In this document: positions 42,650 to 51,074 of the stretch, one piece after another
How the letters are laid out: each line of letters opens with the position of its first letter
Position numbering within the stretch: position 1 is the stretch's first letter
Source: Paenibacillus elgii NBRC 100335
GTDB lineage: Bacteria; Bacillota; Bacilli; Paenibacillales; NBRC-103111
Assembly: GCF_004000865.1 (NCBI RefSeq)
Contig: NZ_BIMB01000045.1
Location: 1 to 58,161, forward strand
Length of the DNA: 58,161 nucleotides
Direction of reading: 5' to 3'
Made by a program: the position numbers and the translations under genes
The notes under the pieces: generated by a model
The model's input: the letters and a program-made list of their open reading frames with translations, nothing else
Database searches by the model: none
What the model was told of the DNA's origin: nothing

Positions 42650-43507
42650 ATGTTCGGTCCATCGTCGGTGCCGAAGCCGAAGTACCGCAGCCGATGGCGG
42701 ACGGCGGCAGGCATTGCGTATTACCGGCTGCGCCGCCGCGTGAGCTGGATGCTCGGGAATAAACGCTTTGCGCGATTGCGCCGGGACGAACCGCTGCGGC
42801 ACGTTCATTTTACCCACCGTACTCCGCTGCTTCGACAGCTTCGGAATGTGGAGATGCAGCTTCAACACAACAAAATCATTAACTTGAGACTGGCTGCGCA
42901 GCGGCTGGACGGTCTGGTCCTTCAGCCGGGCGAGACGTTCTCGTACTGGAAGACGATCGGCAAACCGACCCGCCGTCAAGGCTATGTGGACGGGATGGTG
43001 CTGCATCACGGCACGGTTCGTAATGGGGTGGGAGGCGGTTTATGTCAGCTTTCCAATCTGATTTACTGGATGACGCTGCATACGCCGCTTACTGTGACGG
43101 AGAGGTATCGGCACGGATATGACGTCTTTCCCGATGCGGGACGAAAGCAGCCCTTCGGAACGGGGGCGACTTGCTTCTATAATTACTTGGATCTGCAGAT
43201 CGAGAACCGCACGGAGACGTGCTACCAGCTTCGAATTTGGCTGACGGATACCGACTTGGTCGGAGAATGGCGGGCCGATAGTCCGGCATCGCATCGTTAT
43301 GAGATTACCGAAACCAGGCACTGGATTACTCAGGAATGGTGGGGCGGATACGTTCGCCATAACGTCATATGCCGCAACCGGTTCGATGCGGAGGGGCGCT
43401 GGCTGGACGAACAGTTCGTTGCCGAGAACCACGCCATCATGATGTATGAGCCCTGCTTGCCGGAGAAAGCCAACCCCGACGAAGTTCCCGGGCGTAGCGA
43501 CTTGTAG
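42650..43507 (+). CDS. VanW-like family protein
   Basis: This 285-residue protein has the VanW core: LRLAAQRLDGLVLQPGETFSYWKTIGKPT..GYVDGMVLHHG..NGVGGGLCQLSNLIYWM, HGYDVFPD and FGTGATCFYNYLDLQIEN. VanW occurs as an accessory gene in vanB-type glycopeptide resistance clusters; its biochemical role is unsettled. No vanH/A/X genes lie nearby, so this is the common chromosomal stand-alone form. The N-terminus is strongly basic without a clear signal peptide. Confidence 0.87.
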   Translation: MFGPSSVPKPKYRSRWRTAAGIAYYRLRRRVSWMLGNKRFARLRRDEPLRHVHFTHRTPLLRQLRNVEMQLQHNKIINLRLAAQRLDGLVLQPGETFSYWKTIGKPTRRQGYVDGMVLHHGTVRNGVGGGLCQLSNLIYWMTLHTPLTVTERYRHGYDVFPDAGRKQPFGTGATCFYNYLDLQIENRTETCYQLRIWLTDTDLVGEWRADSPASHRYEITETRHWITQEWWGGYVRHNVICRNRFDAEGRWLDEQFVAENHAIMMYEPCLPEKANPDEVPGRSDL

Positions 43508-43686
43508 CGTGTATAAAGAATCAGACCGTTTCTTTAAAAGGTGCTTCAATCCTGTGCTTTTTGTTATATTTCACACAAAACGCGACAAAAGTTCTATACT
43601 TGCATCATGAATTTAGGTATAATGAAATAACAAAAAAGTCCTATGGATCTGCGGCATATTGTCGAAAAAAGGAGACCGGTCATCTT

Positions 43687-44145
43687 ATGAAGGCAGAGCT
43701 TATCAACCCGTTTTTGGAGTCGGCCAGAATCGTCATCGAACAAGTCGCCAATGTACGACCGACCACCGGACAGCTCGGCATCAAAGACGTGAAGTTTGCT
43801 GAGAAATACATTTGGATTCAAATCGGCATGACCGGGCAAATGGAAGGGGACATCGTCTTCGGATTGCACGAGGAAGTCGCGCTTAAGGTCGTGTCCGCCA
43901 TGATGGGCGGATTCTCGATCACCGAAATGAACGACATCGGCAAAAGCGCCATCTCCGAGCTCAGCAATATGATCAGCGGCAATGCGAGCACGATGCTGTT
44001 CAACCAAGGAGTCCGCGTCGATATTACGCCGCCCAAGATGCTTCATTCCGCGCATGCGGCTGGCTTCAACGCGCAAAAGGCGCTGACGATCCCGCTGATC
44101 ATGGAAGGCATCGGGGAATTGGATATTCAAGTGCTGATCGCTTAA
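43687..44145 (+). CDS. cheX: Chemotaxis phosphatase CheX
   Basis: This 152-residue protein of the CheC/FliY/CheX family dephosphorylates CheY-P. The catalytic ExxN motif is visible as Glu91 and Asn94 in SAISELSNMISGNAS, and FNPFLESA-like and GDIVFGL segments fit CheX. It is a single gene away from other che genes. ATG at 43687 lies about 11 bases after AAGGAGA. A TATAAT is present at about 43617 without a convincing -35. Confidence 0.87.
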   Translation: MKAELINPFLESARIVIEQVANVRPTTGQLGIKDVKFAEKYIWIQIGMTGQMEGDIVFGLHEEVALKVVSAMMGGFSITEMNDIGKSAISELSNMISGNASTMLFNQGVRVDITPPKMLHSAHAAGFNAQKALTIPLIMEGIGELDIQVLIA

Positions 44146-44198
44146 CCGAGCGGCATGCCCTACAGTTGAAATGATAAGTCCATAACGTGTAAGCTGTA

Positions 44199-44249
44199 AG
44201 CGAACGCTTCTCCGGTTCCGATAACGCCGGGAGTGCTTCGCTTTTTTTG
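44199..44249 (+). terminator. Terminator of cheX
   Basis: AGCGAACGCTTCTCCGG pairs with CCGGGAGTGCTTCGCT with minor mismatches, followed by eight T. Confidence 0.85.
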
Positions 44250-44277
44250 TTCGATAGAAGACAGGGGGAACCGGGGG

Positions 44278-45054
44278 ATGGATTTTCAGGGCAAAATCGC
44301 GGTAATTACGGGGGCGTCCAGCGGGATCGGCGCGCTGATGGCGCAGATGCTGGCGCAGCGCGGAGCCGTTCCTGTGCTGATGGCGCGATCGGAGCAAAAG
44401 CTGGCGGAGGCGTCCGCTAAAATCCAGGGCAAGCACGGGATATATCCGCTCGACGTCACCTCGGCAGAGCAGGTAACGGCAACGATGGAGCGGGTGATCG
44501 CCGAATACGGCCGGATCGACATTCTGATCAACAATGCAGGCTACGGCGTGTTCGATTCGTTCGTGACGGCGTCTTTAAGCGAATTCGAAGGCATGATGGA
44601 CGTCAATTATATGGGAACGGTCCGCTGTACGAAAGCGGTGCTGCCTTCCATGCTGAAGCAGGGGAGCGGCCATATCGTCAATATTGCCTCCATGGCCGGA
44701 AAGATCGGCTCGGCCAAGTCGAGTGGCTACTCGGCCACCAAGCATGCCGTGCTCGGCTTGACCAATTGTCTGCGGCAGGAGCTTGTCGGCACCGGCGTTC
44801 GTCTGACCGCCGTCAACCCCGGGCCGATCGATACGCCGTTTTTTGAGCGGGCCGACCCTTCGGGCAACTACGTAAAAAATATCCAATGGTTTATGCTGAA
44901 GCCGGAGCGCGTGGCTCAGGTGGTGCTGAAGGCGATCGAGCGGGGGACGCCCGAGGTGAACCTGCCGTTCATGGCGGCTGCCGGAGTGAAGCTGTATCAA
45001 TTGTTTCCGCGGCTGTTCGACGGCATCGCCTACAAATTGCTTAACAAGAAATAG
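44278..45054 (+). CDS. Short-chain dehydrogenase/reductase
   Basis: This 258-residue classical SDR has cofactor motif TGASSGIG, NNAG, catalytic Ser in VNIASMAG and the Tyr-x3-Lys YSATK, then NPGPIDTPF. It is closest in feel to B. subtilis YqjQ-like oxidoreductases. The Arg after the second strand (MARSEQK) suggests NADP(H). The substrate is unknown. ATG at 44278. Confidence 0.88.
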   Translation: MDFQGKIAVITGASSGIGALMAQMLAQRGAVPVLMARSEQKLAEASAKIQGKHGIYPLDVTSAEQVTATMERVIAEYGRIDILINNAGYGVFDSFVTASLSEFEGMMDVNYMGTVRCTKAVLPSMLKQGSGHIVNIASMAGKIGSAKSSGYSATKHAVLGLTNCLRQELVGTGVRLTAVNPGPIDTPFFERADPSGNYVKNIQWFMLKPERVAQVVLKAIERGTPEVNLPFMAAAGVKLYQLFPRLFDGIAYKLLNKK

Positions 45055-45068
45055 CTGATCGCATTGCG

Positions 45069-45108
45069 AGAAGACCGCGCACCCTTAGGGGGCGGCGGTC
45101 TTCTTTGA
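45069..45108 (+). terminator. Terminator of the SDR gene
   Basis: AGAAGACCGC and GCGGTCTTCT form a perfect stem followed by a short T stretch. Confidence 0.75.
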
Positions 45109-45142
45109 CTCGCCTTATAGCGGACTTGAGAATGTGCTTAAG

Positions 45143-45178
45143 AAAAAAAGACCGAGTGCGTACATTGCTTTTCGGTCT
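45143..45178 (-). terminator. Terminator of the DUF2573-like gene
   Basis: AGACCGA and TCGGTCT close a stem, followed on the minus strand by seven T. Confidence 0.75.
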
Positions 45179-45218
45179 TCGTACAGGGTATGGTAAAGGA
45201 AGTATAGATCCGCAGCGA

Positions 45219-45497
45219 TCAGGCTTCCGGCTCTGGCGCGGCTTCCTGCTGTTGATTGGCGGCCTTAAACTTCTGGTTGCGGTCGCGGACCTCTTCGAAC
45301 AGCTTGCGGACATCGGCTTTGCCCTCGGGATGCTGCTGATTCCAATGGCTGGCGAGAGCCGGCATCGTTTTATGGATATGGTTGTAGATCGCCCAAACTT
45401 TAATTTTTTCCACCGTCTCGGCGGAAGCGTCGCCGGTCAGCAGCTCGGCATATTTCTCGACCAGCCCTTCGAATTCGGCGGCAAAACGGGAATTCAT
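45219..45497 (-). CDS. Small conserved protein, DUF2573/YusU-like
   Basis: A 92-residue, mostly helical protein: FAAEFEGLVEKYAELLTGDASAETVEKIKVWAIYNHIHKTMPALASHWNQQHPEGKADVRKLFEEV, then a Gln/Ala/Glu tail. Length and the VKVWA-YNHI-KTMP-L-HWN core recall the YusU/DUF2573 family of Bacillales, of unknown function. ATG at 45497 follows GGAAAGGTGG at eight bases; a longer in-frame start at 45560 lacks a site. Confidence 0.7.
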   Translation of the reverse strand: MNSRFAAEFEGLVEKYAELLTGDASAETVEKIKVWAIYNHIHKTMPALASHWNQQHPEGKADVRKLFEEVRDRNQKFKAANQQQEAAPEPEA

Positions 45498-45580
45498 TTG
45501 AAAATCCACCTTTCCGGTCATAATACATCTTAGTGTAACGTCGGAACGACTTTGTGTCAAAAAATGGAGTGAACCGAAAC

Positions 45581-46441
45581 ATGCCTATACCTACCGATAC
45601 AAACCTTCCGCAAAGCGGGTCAACCGGCGGCGTTCAAGCCGACGGCACGCTGGTTCAGAGGGAAATTCTCCGCAGCTTGGCGAAGGGCATATCGCTCTAC
45701 CGGTTAACATATATTAGCCAAGGACTTCAGGTGAAAGGTTATCTTGCCGTGCCCGATTCGGCTATGCCCGTTCCGGGTTTAATTTACTGCCGGGGAGGTA
45801 TCCGTAAAGTCGGAATGGTGCGCAAACGCCGCATTTTCTCGATGGCGCGGCGCGGGTACGCGGTATTTGCGCCGTTTTATCGGGGTAACGAGGGCGGCGA
45901 GGGACGGGAGGACTTCGGAGGGGAAGACCGCTTTGACGTGCATCATGCCATTACCCTCATGCAATCGCTGCCGGAGGTGCAATCCGGACCAATTCCGCTG
46001 ATCGGCTTCTCGCGCGGCGCACTGATGGCGCTGCTGGCGGCCAAAGAGTGCGAAGGCGCCGGTCCGGTCGTCGTCTGGGGCGGCGTGAGCGATCTGCTCG
46101 ATACGTATGAAGAGCGGGTCGATTTGCGACGGATGCTGAAGCGGGTCGTCGGCCATCCGCGCAAGCAGTCCGAATGCTACGAACGGCGGTCGCCGGTCTG
46201 TTGGGTTGACGCGATCCGCGTGCCCGTCATGATCGTACACGGTACGGCGGATGCGCAGGTCAGCGTTGAGCAGGCGCGCAAGCTGGGGGCGGCGCTGGAG
46301 CAGGCCGGGAAGGAGTACACGATGGAGCTGTACGACGGGCTCGGGCACCGCTTTCCGAAGGAGGACGACGAACGTGCGCTCGATGCGGTGTTCGGATGGA
46401 TCACAAGCAAGCGGGAGCGGGCGGAAGGCCGGGAGCGGTAA
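45581..46441 (+). CDS. Alpha/beta hydrolase (prolyl-oligopeptidase/dienelactone-hydrolase type)
   Basis: A 286-residue hydrolase with nucleophile elbow GFSRG, acid residue in HGTAD and catalytic His in GLGHRFP, preceded by the oxyanion strand GLIYCRGG. LQVKGYLAVP at the start is typical of S9-like acyl hydrolases. The substrate is unknown. ATG at 45581 is preferred over GTG at 45554. Confidence 0.85.
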   Translation: MPIPTDTNLPQSGSTGGVQADGTLVQREILRSLAKGISLYRLTYISQGLQVKGYLAVPDSAMPVPGLIYCRGGIRKVGMVRKRRIFSMARRGYAVFAPFYRGNEGGEGREDFGGEDRFDVHHAITLMQSLPEVQSGPIPLIGFSRGALMALLAAKECEGAGPVVVWGGVSDLLDTYEERVDLRRMLKRVVGHPRKQSECYERRSPVCWVDAIRVPVMIVHGTADAQVSVEQARKLGAALEQAGKEYTMELYDGLGHRFPKEDDERALDAVFGWITSKRERAEGRER

Positions 46442-46524
46442 GACGGTTGTCTTCCTGTCGGGTAGGGCAATCGCCCGCATATTCTGCTATACTAAGGAAA
46501 CGAAAGGGAAGAGAGGATGATCGA

Positions 46525-47949
46525 ATGAATACGGGGTTTGCAGCTTTACATATCGCTCCGCAGTATGTCAAACGGCTGCAGGAGCTCGGCATTACGGAGC
46601 CGTCGGACATACAGGCGGATGCAATACCGATCGCGCTTGAAGGAAAAGATGTCGTTGCGCAATCACAGACCGGTACGGGGAAAACGCTGGCTTATTCGCT
46701 GCCGCTGCTCCATAAAATAGACACGAGCGCAAGAGAGGTACAAGCTCTTGTACTGGTGCCGACACGGGAGCTCGGCATGCAGATCGTACAGACGCTGGAG
46801 CAGCTTGTGAAGGATAGCGACGTCCGCGTGCAGCAGCTCATCGGCGGCGCCTCCATCGAGCGCCAGATCGACCGTTTGAAGCTCAAGCCGCAGATCGTGG
46901 TGGGGACGCCAGGTCGCGTGCAGGAGCTGGTGAAGCTCCGCAAGCTGAAGCTGCACGGAATCCGCACAGTCGTCGTCGACGAGGTCGATCAAGTGTTTGA
47001 ACTAGGGTCCATGCAGGATGTAGAGGCGCTGTTCAAAGGCATGCTGCGCGACCGGCAGCTGCTGTTTTTTTCCGCGACGTTCCCGCCGCCGCTGCAGGAC
47101 GTCATCGACCGCTGGATGCGCGAGCCGGTTTACGTTCGGGTAAACCCGGCGCAGCGCACCTCGGAAACGCTGGAACACTTGTATTTCGTATGTCAGGAAC
47201 GGGACAAAATCGATACGCTGCGCCGGATTGTCCGGCTGTATAACCCGAAGGCCGCGATCGTGTTCGTCAATGAGACCGACGATATCGGAGAAGCGGTGGC
47301 GAAGCTGCAACACGTCGGCCTGTCGGTCGAAGGCTTGTACGGCGATTCCTTCAAGCAGGAGCGTGCGAAGGCAATGCAAGCGTTCCGCGCCGGCAAATTC
47401 CAGCTGCTGCTCGCGACCGATGTAGCTGCCAGGGGGCTTGACCTGCCGCAGGTGACGCATGTGATCAACCTCGACCCGCCGATCGATGCGGATCATTACG
47501 TGCACCGCGTAGGCCGGACGGGACGGATGGGCCGTAAAGGCACGGCCGTGTCGATCATTACTCCGCGGGAGCAGTTCATTATCGATAAGTTTTCTAAAAC
47601 GCTTGGTATCGAGATCAAGCAAAGGACGATGTTCCATGGGAAGGTCGTCGATCCGGAGCAGGAGCGGGCCATTCGCCGGGACGCGAAGAAGCTCGTGGAA
47701 CGCCGGGTGCCTGACGAATTCCCGTCGGGAAGTGAAAAACCTGAAGCGCGTATTGCCCAAGCGGGAGCTCCGAAGCTTCCCCGTACGGAAGGCAAGAGCG
47801 TAAAGCCGGCACAGACCGGCACGGGCCGTCCTTCGGCCCCGGCCGCCCCGGATAAACGCAAGGCGGACCGGGAACGGGACCGCAAAAACAAAGGAGCGCC
47901 GCGCTGGCTTAAGGAAAAGCGCGATCCGTCGGGTAAACCGAAAAAGTAA
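46525..47949 (+). CDS. DEAD-box RNA helicase with DEVD motif II
   Basis: This 474-residue protein has the full DEAD-box set: Q motif (GITEPSDIQADAIP), Walker A SQTGTGKT (47-54), PTRELGMQ, GTPGRV, FSATFP, and in RecA2 RGLDLPQVTHVIN and HRVGRTGRMG. Motif II is DEVD (152-155) instead of DEAD. A basic, low-complexity tail of about 80 residues (KPETR/KADRERDRKNKG-like) probably binds RNA. Such helicases aid ribosome assembly or mRNA decay in the cold. GAGAGG precedes ATG at 46525. Confidence 0.88.
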   Translation: MNTGFAALHIAPQYVKRLQELGITEPSDIQADAIPIALEGKDVVAQSQTGTGKTLAYSLPLLHKIDTSAREVQALVLVPTRELGMQIVQTLEQLVKDSDVRVQQLIGGASIERQIDRLKLKPQIVVGTPGRVQELVKLRKLKLHGIRTVVVDEVDQVFELGSMQDVEALFKGMLRDRQLLFFSATFPPPLQDVIDRWMREPVYVRVNPAQRTSETLEHLYFVCQERDKIDTLRRIVRLYNPKAAIVFVNETDDIGEAVAKLQHVGLSVEGLYGDSFKQERAKAMQAFRAGKFQLLLATDVAARGLDLPQVTHVINLDPPIDADHYVHRVGRTGRMGRKGTAVSIITPREQFIIDKFSKTLGIEIKQRTMFHGKVVDPEQERAIRRDAKKLVERRVPDEFPSGSEKPEARIAQAGAPKLPRTEGKSVKPAQTGTGRPSAPAAPDKRKADRERDRKNKGAPRWLKEKRDPSGKPKK

Positions 47950-48036
47950 CGAAGGAGCCGCAGATTCCGCCTGCCAAACTCCGGGAGAGGGCATTGGACT
48001 CAGGTTAGGACCGGCTCCTTGTAAGGGGGAAGTCAG

Positions 48037-48579
48037 ATGAGATCGCTCTTCAAAGGGATCGTCACGATCGTAATTCTGGGCGCGCTGCTGGTCGCGGGGG
48101 CATTATGGTACGCGCAGCCGCAAGCGGAGCTGGACTTGTCGTATAATGATCTTCCGGTGCGCGAAAAGCTTGGCGCTATGGTAATCAACCGCAAGCCAGA
48201 GGCGGTGCTGACAGAGCAGGAGTTGGGCGATTTGCTGAAAAAGGCGCTTTCCCGCCGGGCCGAGCTGCGTCCCGGCGTCAAGCTGACGGGAGCGAGGTTT
48301 TACCTTGAGGGGGACCGGCTCGCGGCGGACGTGACGCTGCTGCTTCAGGACCGCTGGAAGGTTGGCGCCCGGCTCAACTTCGACCTTGCCTGGAAGGAGC
48401 CGAATTTGACGGCCGTCCATACCGGCACCGTCATCCGGGACGTTACCGTACCGGGCGAATGGCTGAGCCTCCAGCCGATCCAGGTTGATCTGAACGATTA
48501 TATGCCGAGGCATGTGGCGATTCGGGACGTAGCCTTTGAAGGGTCCACGGTACGGGTGACTTTCGGGCTGCGCTTATAG
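48037..48579 (+). CDS. Membrane-anchored hypothetical protein
   Basis: 180 residues with one N-terminal helix (GIVTIVILGALLVAGALWYA) and an outside domain of beta strands (ARFYLEGDRLAADVTLLLQDRWKVGARLNFDLAWKEPNLTAVHTG). The arrangement recalls the YpmS/DUF2140 proteins, but I do not recognise it with certainty. It lies 87 bases after the helicase gene across an AAGGAGCCG/CGGCTCCTT hairpin (47952-48020) that lacks a T-run. Confidence 0.6.
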   Translation: MRSLFKGIVTIVILGALLVAGALWYAQPQAELDLSYNDLPVREKLGAMVINRKPEAVLTEQELGDLLKKALSRRAELRPGVKLTGARFYLEGDRLAADVTLLLQDRWKVGARLNFDLAWKEPNLTAVHTGTVIRDVTVPGEWLSLQPIQVDLNDYMPRHVAIRDVAFEGSTVRVTFGLRL

Positions 48580-48590
48580 ATGAAAGCAAA

Positions 48591-48885
48591 AGGGACAGTT
48601 TCCTTCCAATTGAAGGAAACCGTCCCTGAGCTTGTTGTGAAAGTGATGAATCAGGTAATAGAGGTGTACGAGAGGGGGGGTATCTACTTCCGGTCGGCTG
48701 TTGTCTGCAGGAAATTTTGATTTAAGCCGCTTAACAGCGGGTATTTCCCGCAGACAAAGGCGAACGCTATCGCTCCTCCAGTAGATACCCCACCTCCGTA
48801 TTTTCTCTATTTTTATCCGAACCACTTTTCTCAACAACAACATTTTAAGGGACGGTTTCCTTTCTAGTCGAAGGAAACCGTCCCT
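48591..48885 (-). repeat. Structured repeat element, copy B (inverse orientation), bracketed by duplicate hairpins
   Basis: Read on the minus strand, the core 48834-48635 (200 bp) starts TTGAGAAAAG and ends TTTCACAA and aligns along its full length with copy A at 21492-21692. The same stems are present: GGGTATCTACT with AGTAGATACCC, GTCTGCGGGAAAT with ATTTCCTGCAGAC, and a CCGCT/AGCGG hairpin. Relative to copy A, one pair in each of the two long stems has changed on both strands. Two near-identical 37-38-base hairpins (48591-48627, 48848-48885; arm GGGACGGTTTCCTT) flank it, unrelated to the hairpins around copy A. It lies between convergent genes. Confidence 0.75.
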
Positions 48886-48890
48886 TTTTA
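48848..48890 (+). terminator. Terminator hairpin right of repeat copy B
   Basis: AGGGACGGTTTCCTT pairs with AAGGAAACCGTCCCT, followed by TTTTT on the plus strand. The twin at 48591-48627 is preceded by AAAA and would end transcription of the minus-strand MFS gene. Confidence 0.75.
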
Positions 48891-48927
48891 GGTGGGGTAA
48901 GTACAAAAGCAGTTTGCGTTGGCTCGC

Positions 48928-50409
48928 TTACGACGTTTTTTGCTGCAAGCCCGTGCCCGGGGCAGCTTCCGGTTGCTTTTGGTCGCGCCGTCTTCCCAGC
49001 GTCAAGGCCAGCGGCAAGCCGATGAGCACGATAACCGTAGCGACCAGGTATACGTCGTTGACGCTCAGCGTGAACGCCTGCTGTTGCAGTTGTTGGCCGT
49101 TCAGCCCGCCGGCCTTGCCGAGCTCCATGCTGTGCGCGGCAACGCGGGAGGCGAGCATCGAGGTGAACAGGCCGATGGAGAACGAGCCGAACCCTTGGCG
49201 GATCCAGTTGTTCACCGAGGAAGCGTGCCCGGACAGCTCGCGCGGAATGACCTCCATGCCGGCATTGGAAGCGGGCATGGTCGAGAAGGCGATGCCGAGG
49301 TTGCGGACGGTCATCCACAGGATGATATAGCCATGCGTCACATCGACGCTAAGATGGGCCATAGCCAGCGTTCCGACGCCGATCAGCAAGATCCCGAACA
49401 GAATAAGCGGCATCGGTCCCACCCGCGAATACAGCTTGCCGGTAAGCGGCATGCAGATCGCCATCGCCAGCGACGGGATGAGTAGGATCAAGCCCGTATC
49501 GAAGGCGGAGACATGCTGGATATTTTGCAGAAACACCGGCGTCAGGAACGTCCCGGAATACAAGCTGATCGTGATGATACAGCTAAGAATCAAGCTGTAG
49601 GTATACCGGGAATACGCGAATACTCTTAGATTCAACAGCGGCCCGGCTTTTCGCAGCTCGTAAAGAACGAAGGCAATCAGCGTCAACGCTCCGAAGGTCA
49701 GCAGGGATATGGTCTGCCAAGATCCCCAGCCCCAAGCGTGCGCTTCGCTGAATGCGATGAGCAGCGACGAACTGCTGAGAATGACGGCCAGAAAGCCGAA
49801 CAGGTCGAACGGCTTCGGCGTCGTCAGCCGGTAATACGGAATCAGCTTCATCGCAAGCGCGATGGCGATGAGTCCGAACGGCAGGTTGATCAAGAACAGC
49901 CAGGTCCAGTCGAACGTTTGAATCAGCCAGCCGGCCAGCGACGGACCTAGTGCCGGAGCCAGCATCGCCGACAAACTCCACATGCTGATGGCGAACGCTT
50001 GCCGTTCCCTGGGGATGACTTGATAAATGATCGTCATGGTGGCAGGCATAACCATGCCGCTGAAGGCCCCTTGCAAAATGCGGAATACGATCAACGAATG
50101 AATATTCCAGGCTACGGCGCACAGCCCCGACATCAGCGTAAACCCGATCAGGGCCGCGACATACAAATATTTGGTGCTGAACCGGTCCCCCAGGTAGCCG
50201 GTGATCGGCGCAATGACCCCGGTCGCCAGCATAAAGCCGGTTAGCGTCCACTGCACCGTATTTAAGTCGGTATGAAAATCCTGCATTAAGATCGGAATGG
50301 CGACATTAATGGAACTGGTTCCCAGAATGGCCAGAAACGAGCCGAAAAAAATACCGATCATGACCGGCCAAAACGGCACGGGTTTCTCGGTGCTTTCAAG
50401 CGAAGCCAT
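48928..50409 (-). CDS. MFS drug exporter, DHA2 (EmrB-like)
   Basis: This 493-residue, 14-helix protein shows FFGSFLAILGTSSINVAIPIL in helix 1, GYLGDRFSTKYLY, RILQGAFSGMVMP, and SMWSLSAMLAPALGPSLAGWL (motif C). It is expected to expel hydrophobic drugs. A MarR gene lies 56 bases upstream on the same strand, so the pair is an operon with local control. It is a different subgroup from the pump at 19.3 kb. Confidence 0.9.
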   Translation of the reverse strand: MASLESTEKPVPFWPVMIGIFFGSFLAILGTSSINVAIPILMQDFHTDLNTVQWTLTGFMLATGVIAPITGYLGDRFSTKYLYVAALIGFTLMSGLCAVAWNIHSLIVFRILQGAFSGMVMPATMTIIYQVIPRERQAFAISMWSLSAMLAPALGPSLAGWLIQTFDWTWLFLINLPFGLIAIALAMKLIPYYRLTTPKPFDLFGFLAVILSSSSLLIAFSEAHAWGWGSWQTISLLTFGALTLIAFVLYELRKAGPLLNLRVFAYSRYTYSLILSCIITISLYSGTFLTPVFLQNIQHVSAFDTGLILLIPSLAMAICMPLTGKLYSRVGPMPLILFGILLIGVGTLAMAHLSVDVTHGYIILWMTVRNLGIAFSTMPASNAGMEVIPRELSGHASSVNNWIRQGFGSFSIGLFTSMLASRVAAHSMELGKAGGLNGQQLQQQAFTLSVNDVYLVATVIVLIGLPLALTLGRRRDQKQPEAAPGTGLQQKTS

Positions 50410-50465
50410 GCTATTCTCTCCTTTTCTCCCTGCTGTCGGGCTCTCCGGTAGGCGGAAGCCGTTCT

Positions 50466-50912
50466 CTAGTCTTGATCCACAACCGTTCTATACTCGACCG
50501 CTTTGCGGAGCAGCCGGGTCAATTCGGCGGTTTCGCCCGGCTCCAGCCCTTGCCAGAACCACTCGACCAATTCCGCCGCTTTCTCGTCCAACTCGCTCAA
50601 AGCGTCCAGACCTTTCGGCGTGACGGTCACCATGACGACCCGTCGGTCCGTTTCGTTATGCGCCCGCTCCGCATACCCGCCGGCGACCAGCTTATTGGCG
50701 AGGTTCGTTACGGCCGGCAGCGTGATTTGCAGCGTGTCCGCCAGCTCCGAACACCGCATCGTCCCGTTTGCCCGAAGGCTCTCCAGCAAATAGTACTGCT
50801 GAATGGGCAGTCCTTGCTTCAACCGGCCTGTCATTTCGGAGATCCATCGGCGCATCGCCAGCCGGGTCCATTTTTCAATCTCTGTGGACGCATGAAGCCC
50901 TTGCTCCCGCAT
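50466..50912 (-). CDS. MarR-family transcriptional regulator
   Basis: 148 residues; wHTH ESLRANGTMRCSELADTLQITLPAVTNLANKLVAGGYAERAHNETDRRVVMVTVTPKG with the Asp/Arg wing (DRR) typical of MarR, and C-terminal dimer helices. It probably represses the MFS gene next to it through the palindrome upstream of its own start. Confidence 0.88.
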   Translation of the reverse strand: MREQGLHASTEIEKWTRLAMRRWISEMTGRLKQGLPIQQYYLLESLRANGTMRCSELADTLQITLPAVTNLANKLVAGGYAERAHNETDRRVVMVTVTPKGLDALSELDEKAAELVEWFWQGLEPGETAELTRLLRKAVEYRTVVDQD

Positions 50913-50962
50913 GACGGCTCCCCCTTTGAGTTTTAGCTCTCAATAATTTTGTCTATGAATAA

Positions 50963-50975
50963 TTCAAACTTTGAA
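50963..50975. promoter_or_regulatory. Palindrome upstream of the marR-MFS operon (candidate operator)
   Basis: TTCAAA-C-TTTGAA, a perfect 13-bp palindrome 51 bases before the start at 50912, within an AT-rich stretch. Size and position suit a MarR dimer. Confidence 0.55.
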
Positions 50976-51025
50976 CTAAATCATTGTACTCCGTTTTGCC
51001 TGATGTGTCAAAAGTTGGAGATACG

Positions 51026-51068
51026 AAAAAGCCCTCCCGCAACCGGACGCTTCCGGCGCAGGAGGGCT
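51026..51068 (-). terminator. Terminator of the FAD oxidoreductase gene
   Basis: AGCCCTCCTGCGCCGG pairs with CCGGTTGCGGGAGGGCT with one or two mismatches, then TTTT on the minus strand. Confidence 0.85.
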
Positions 51069-51074
51069 TGCTTG

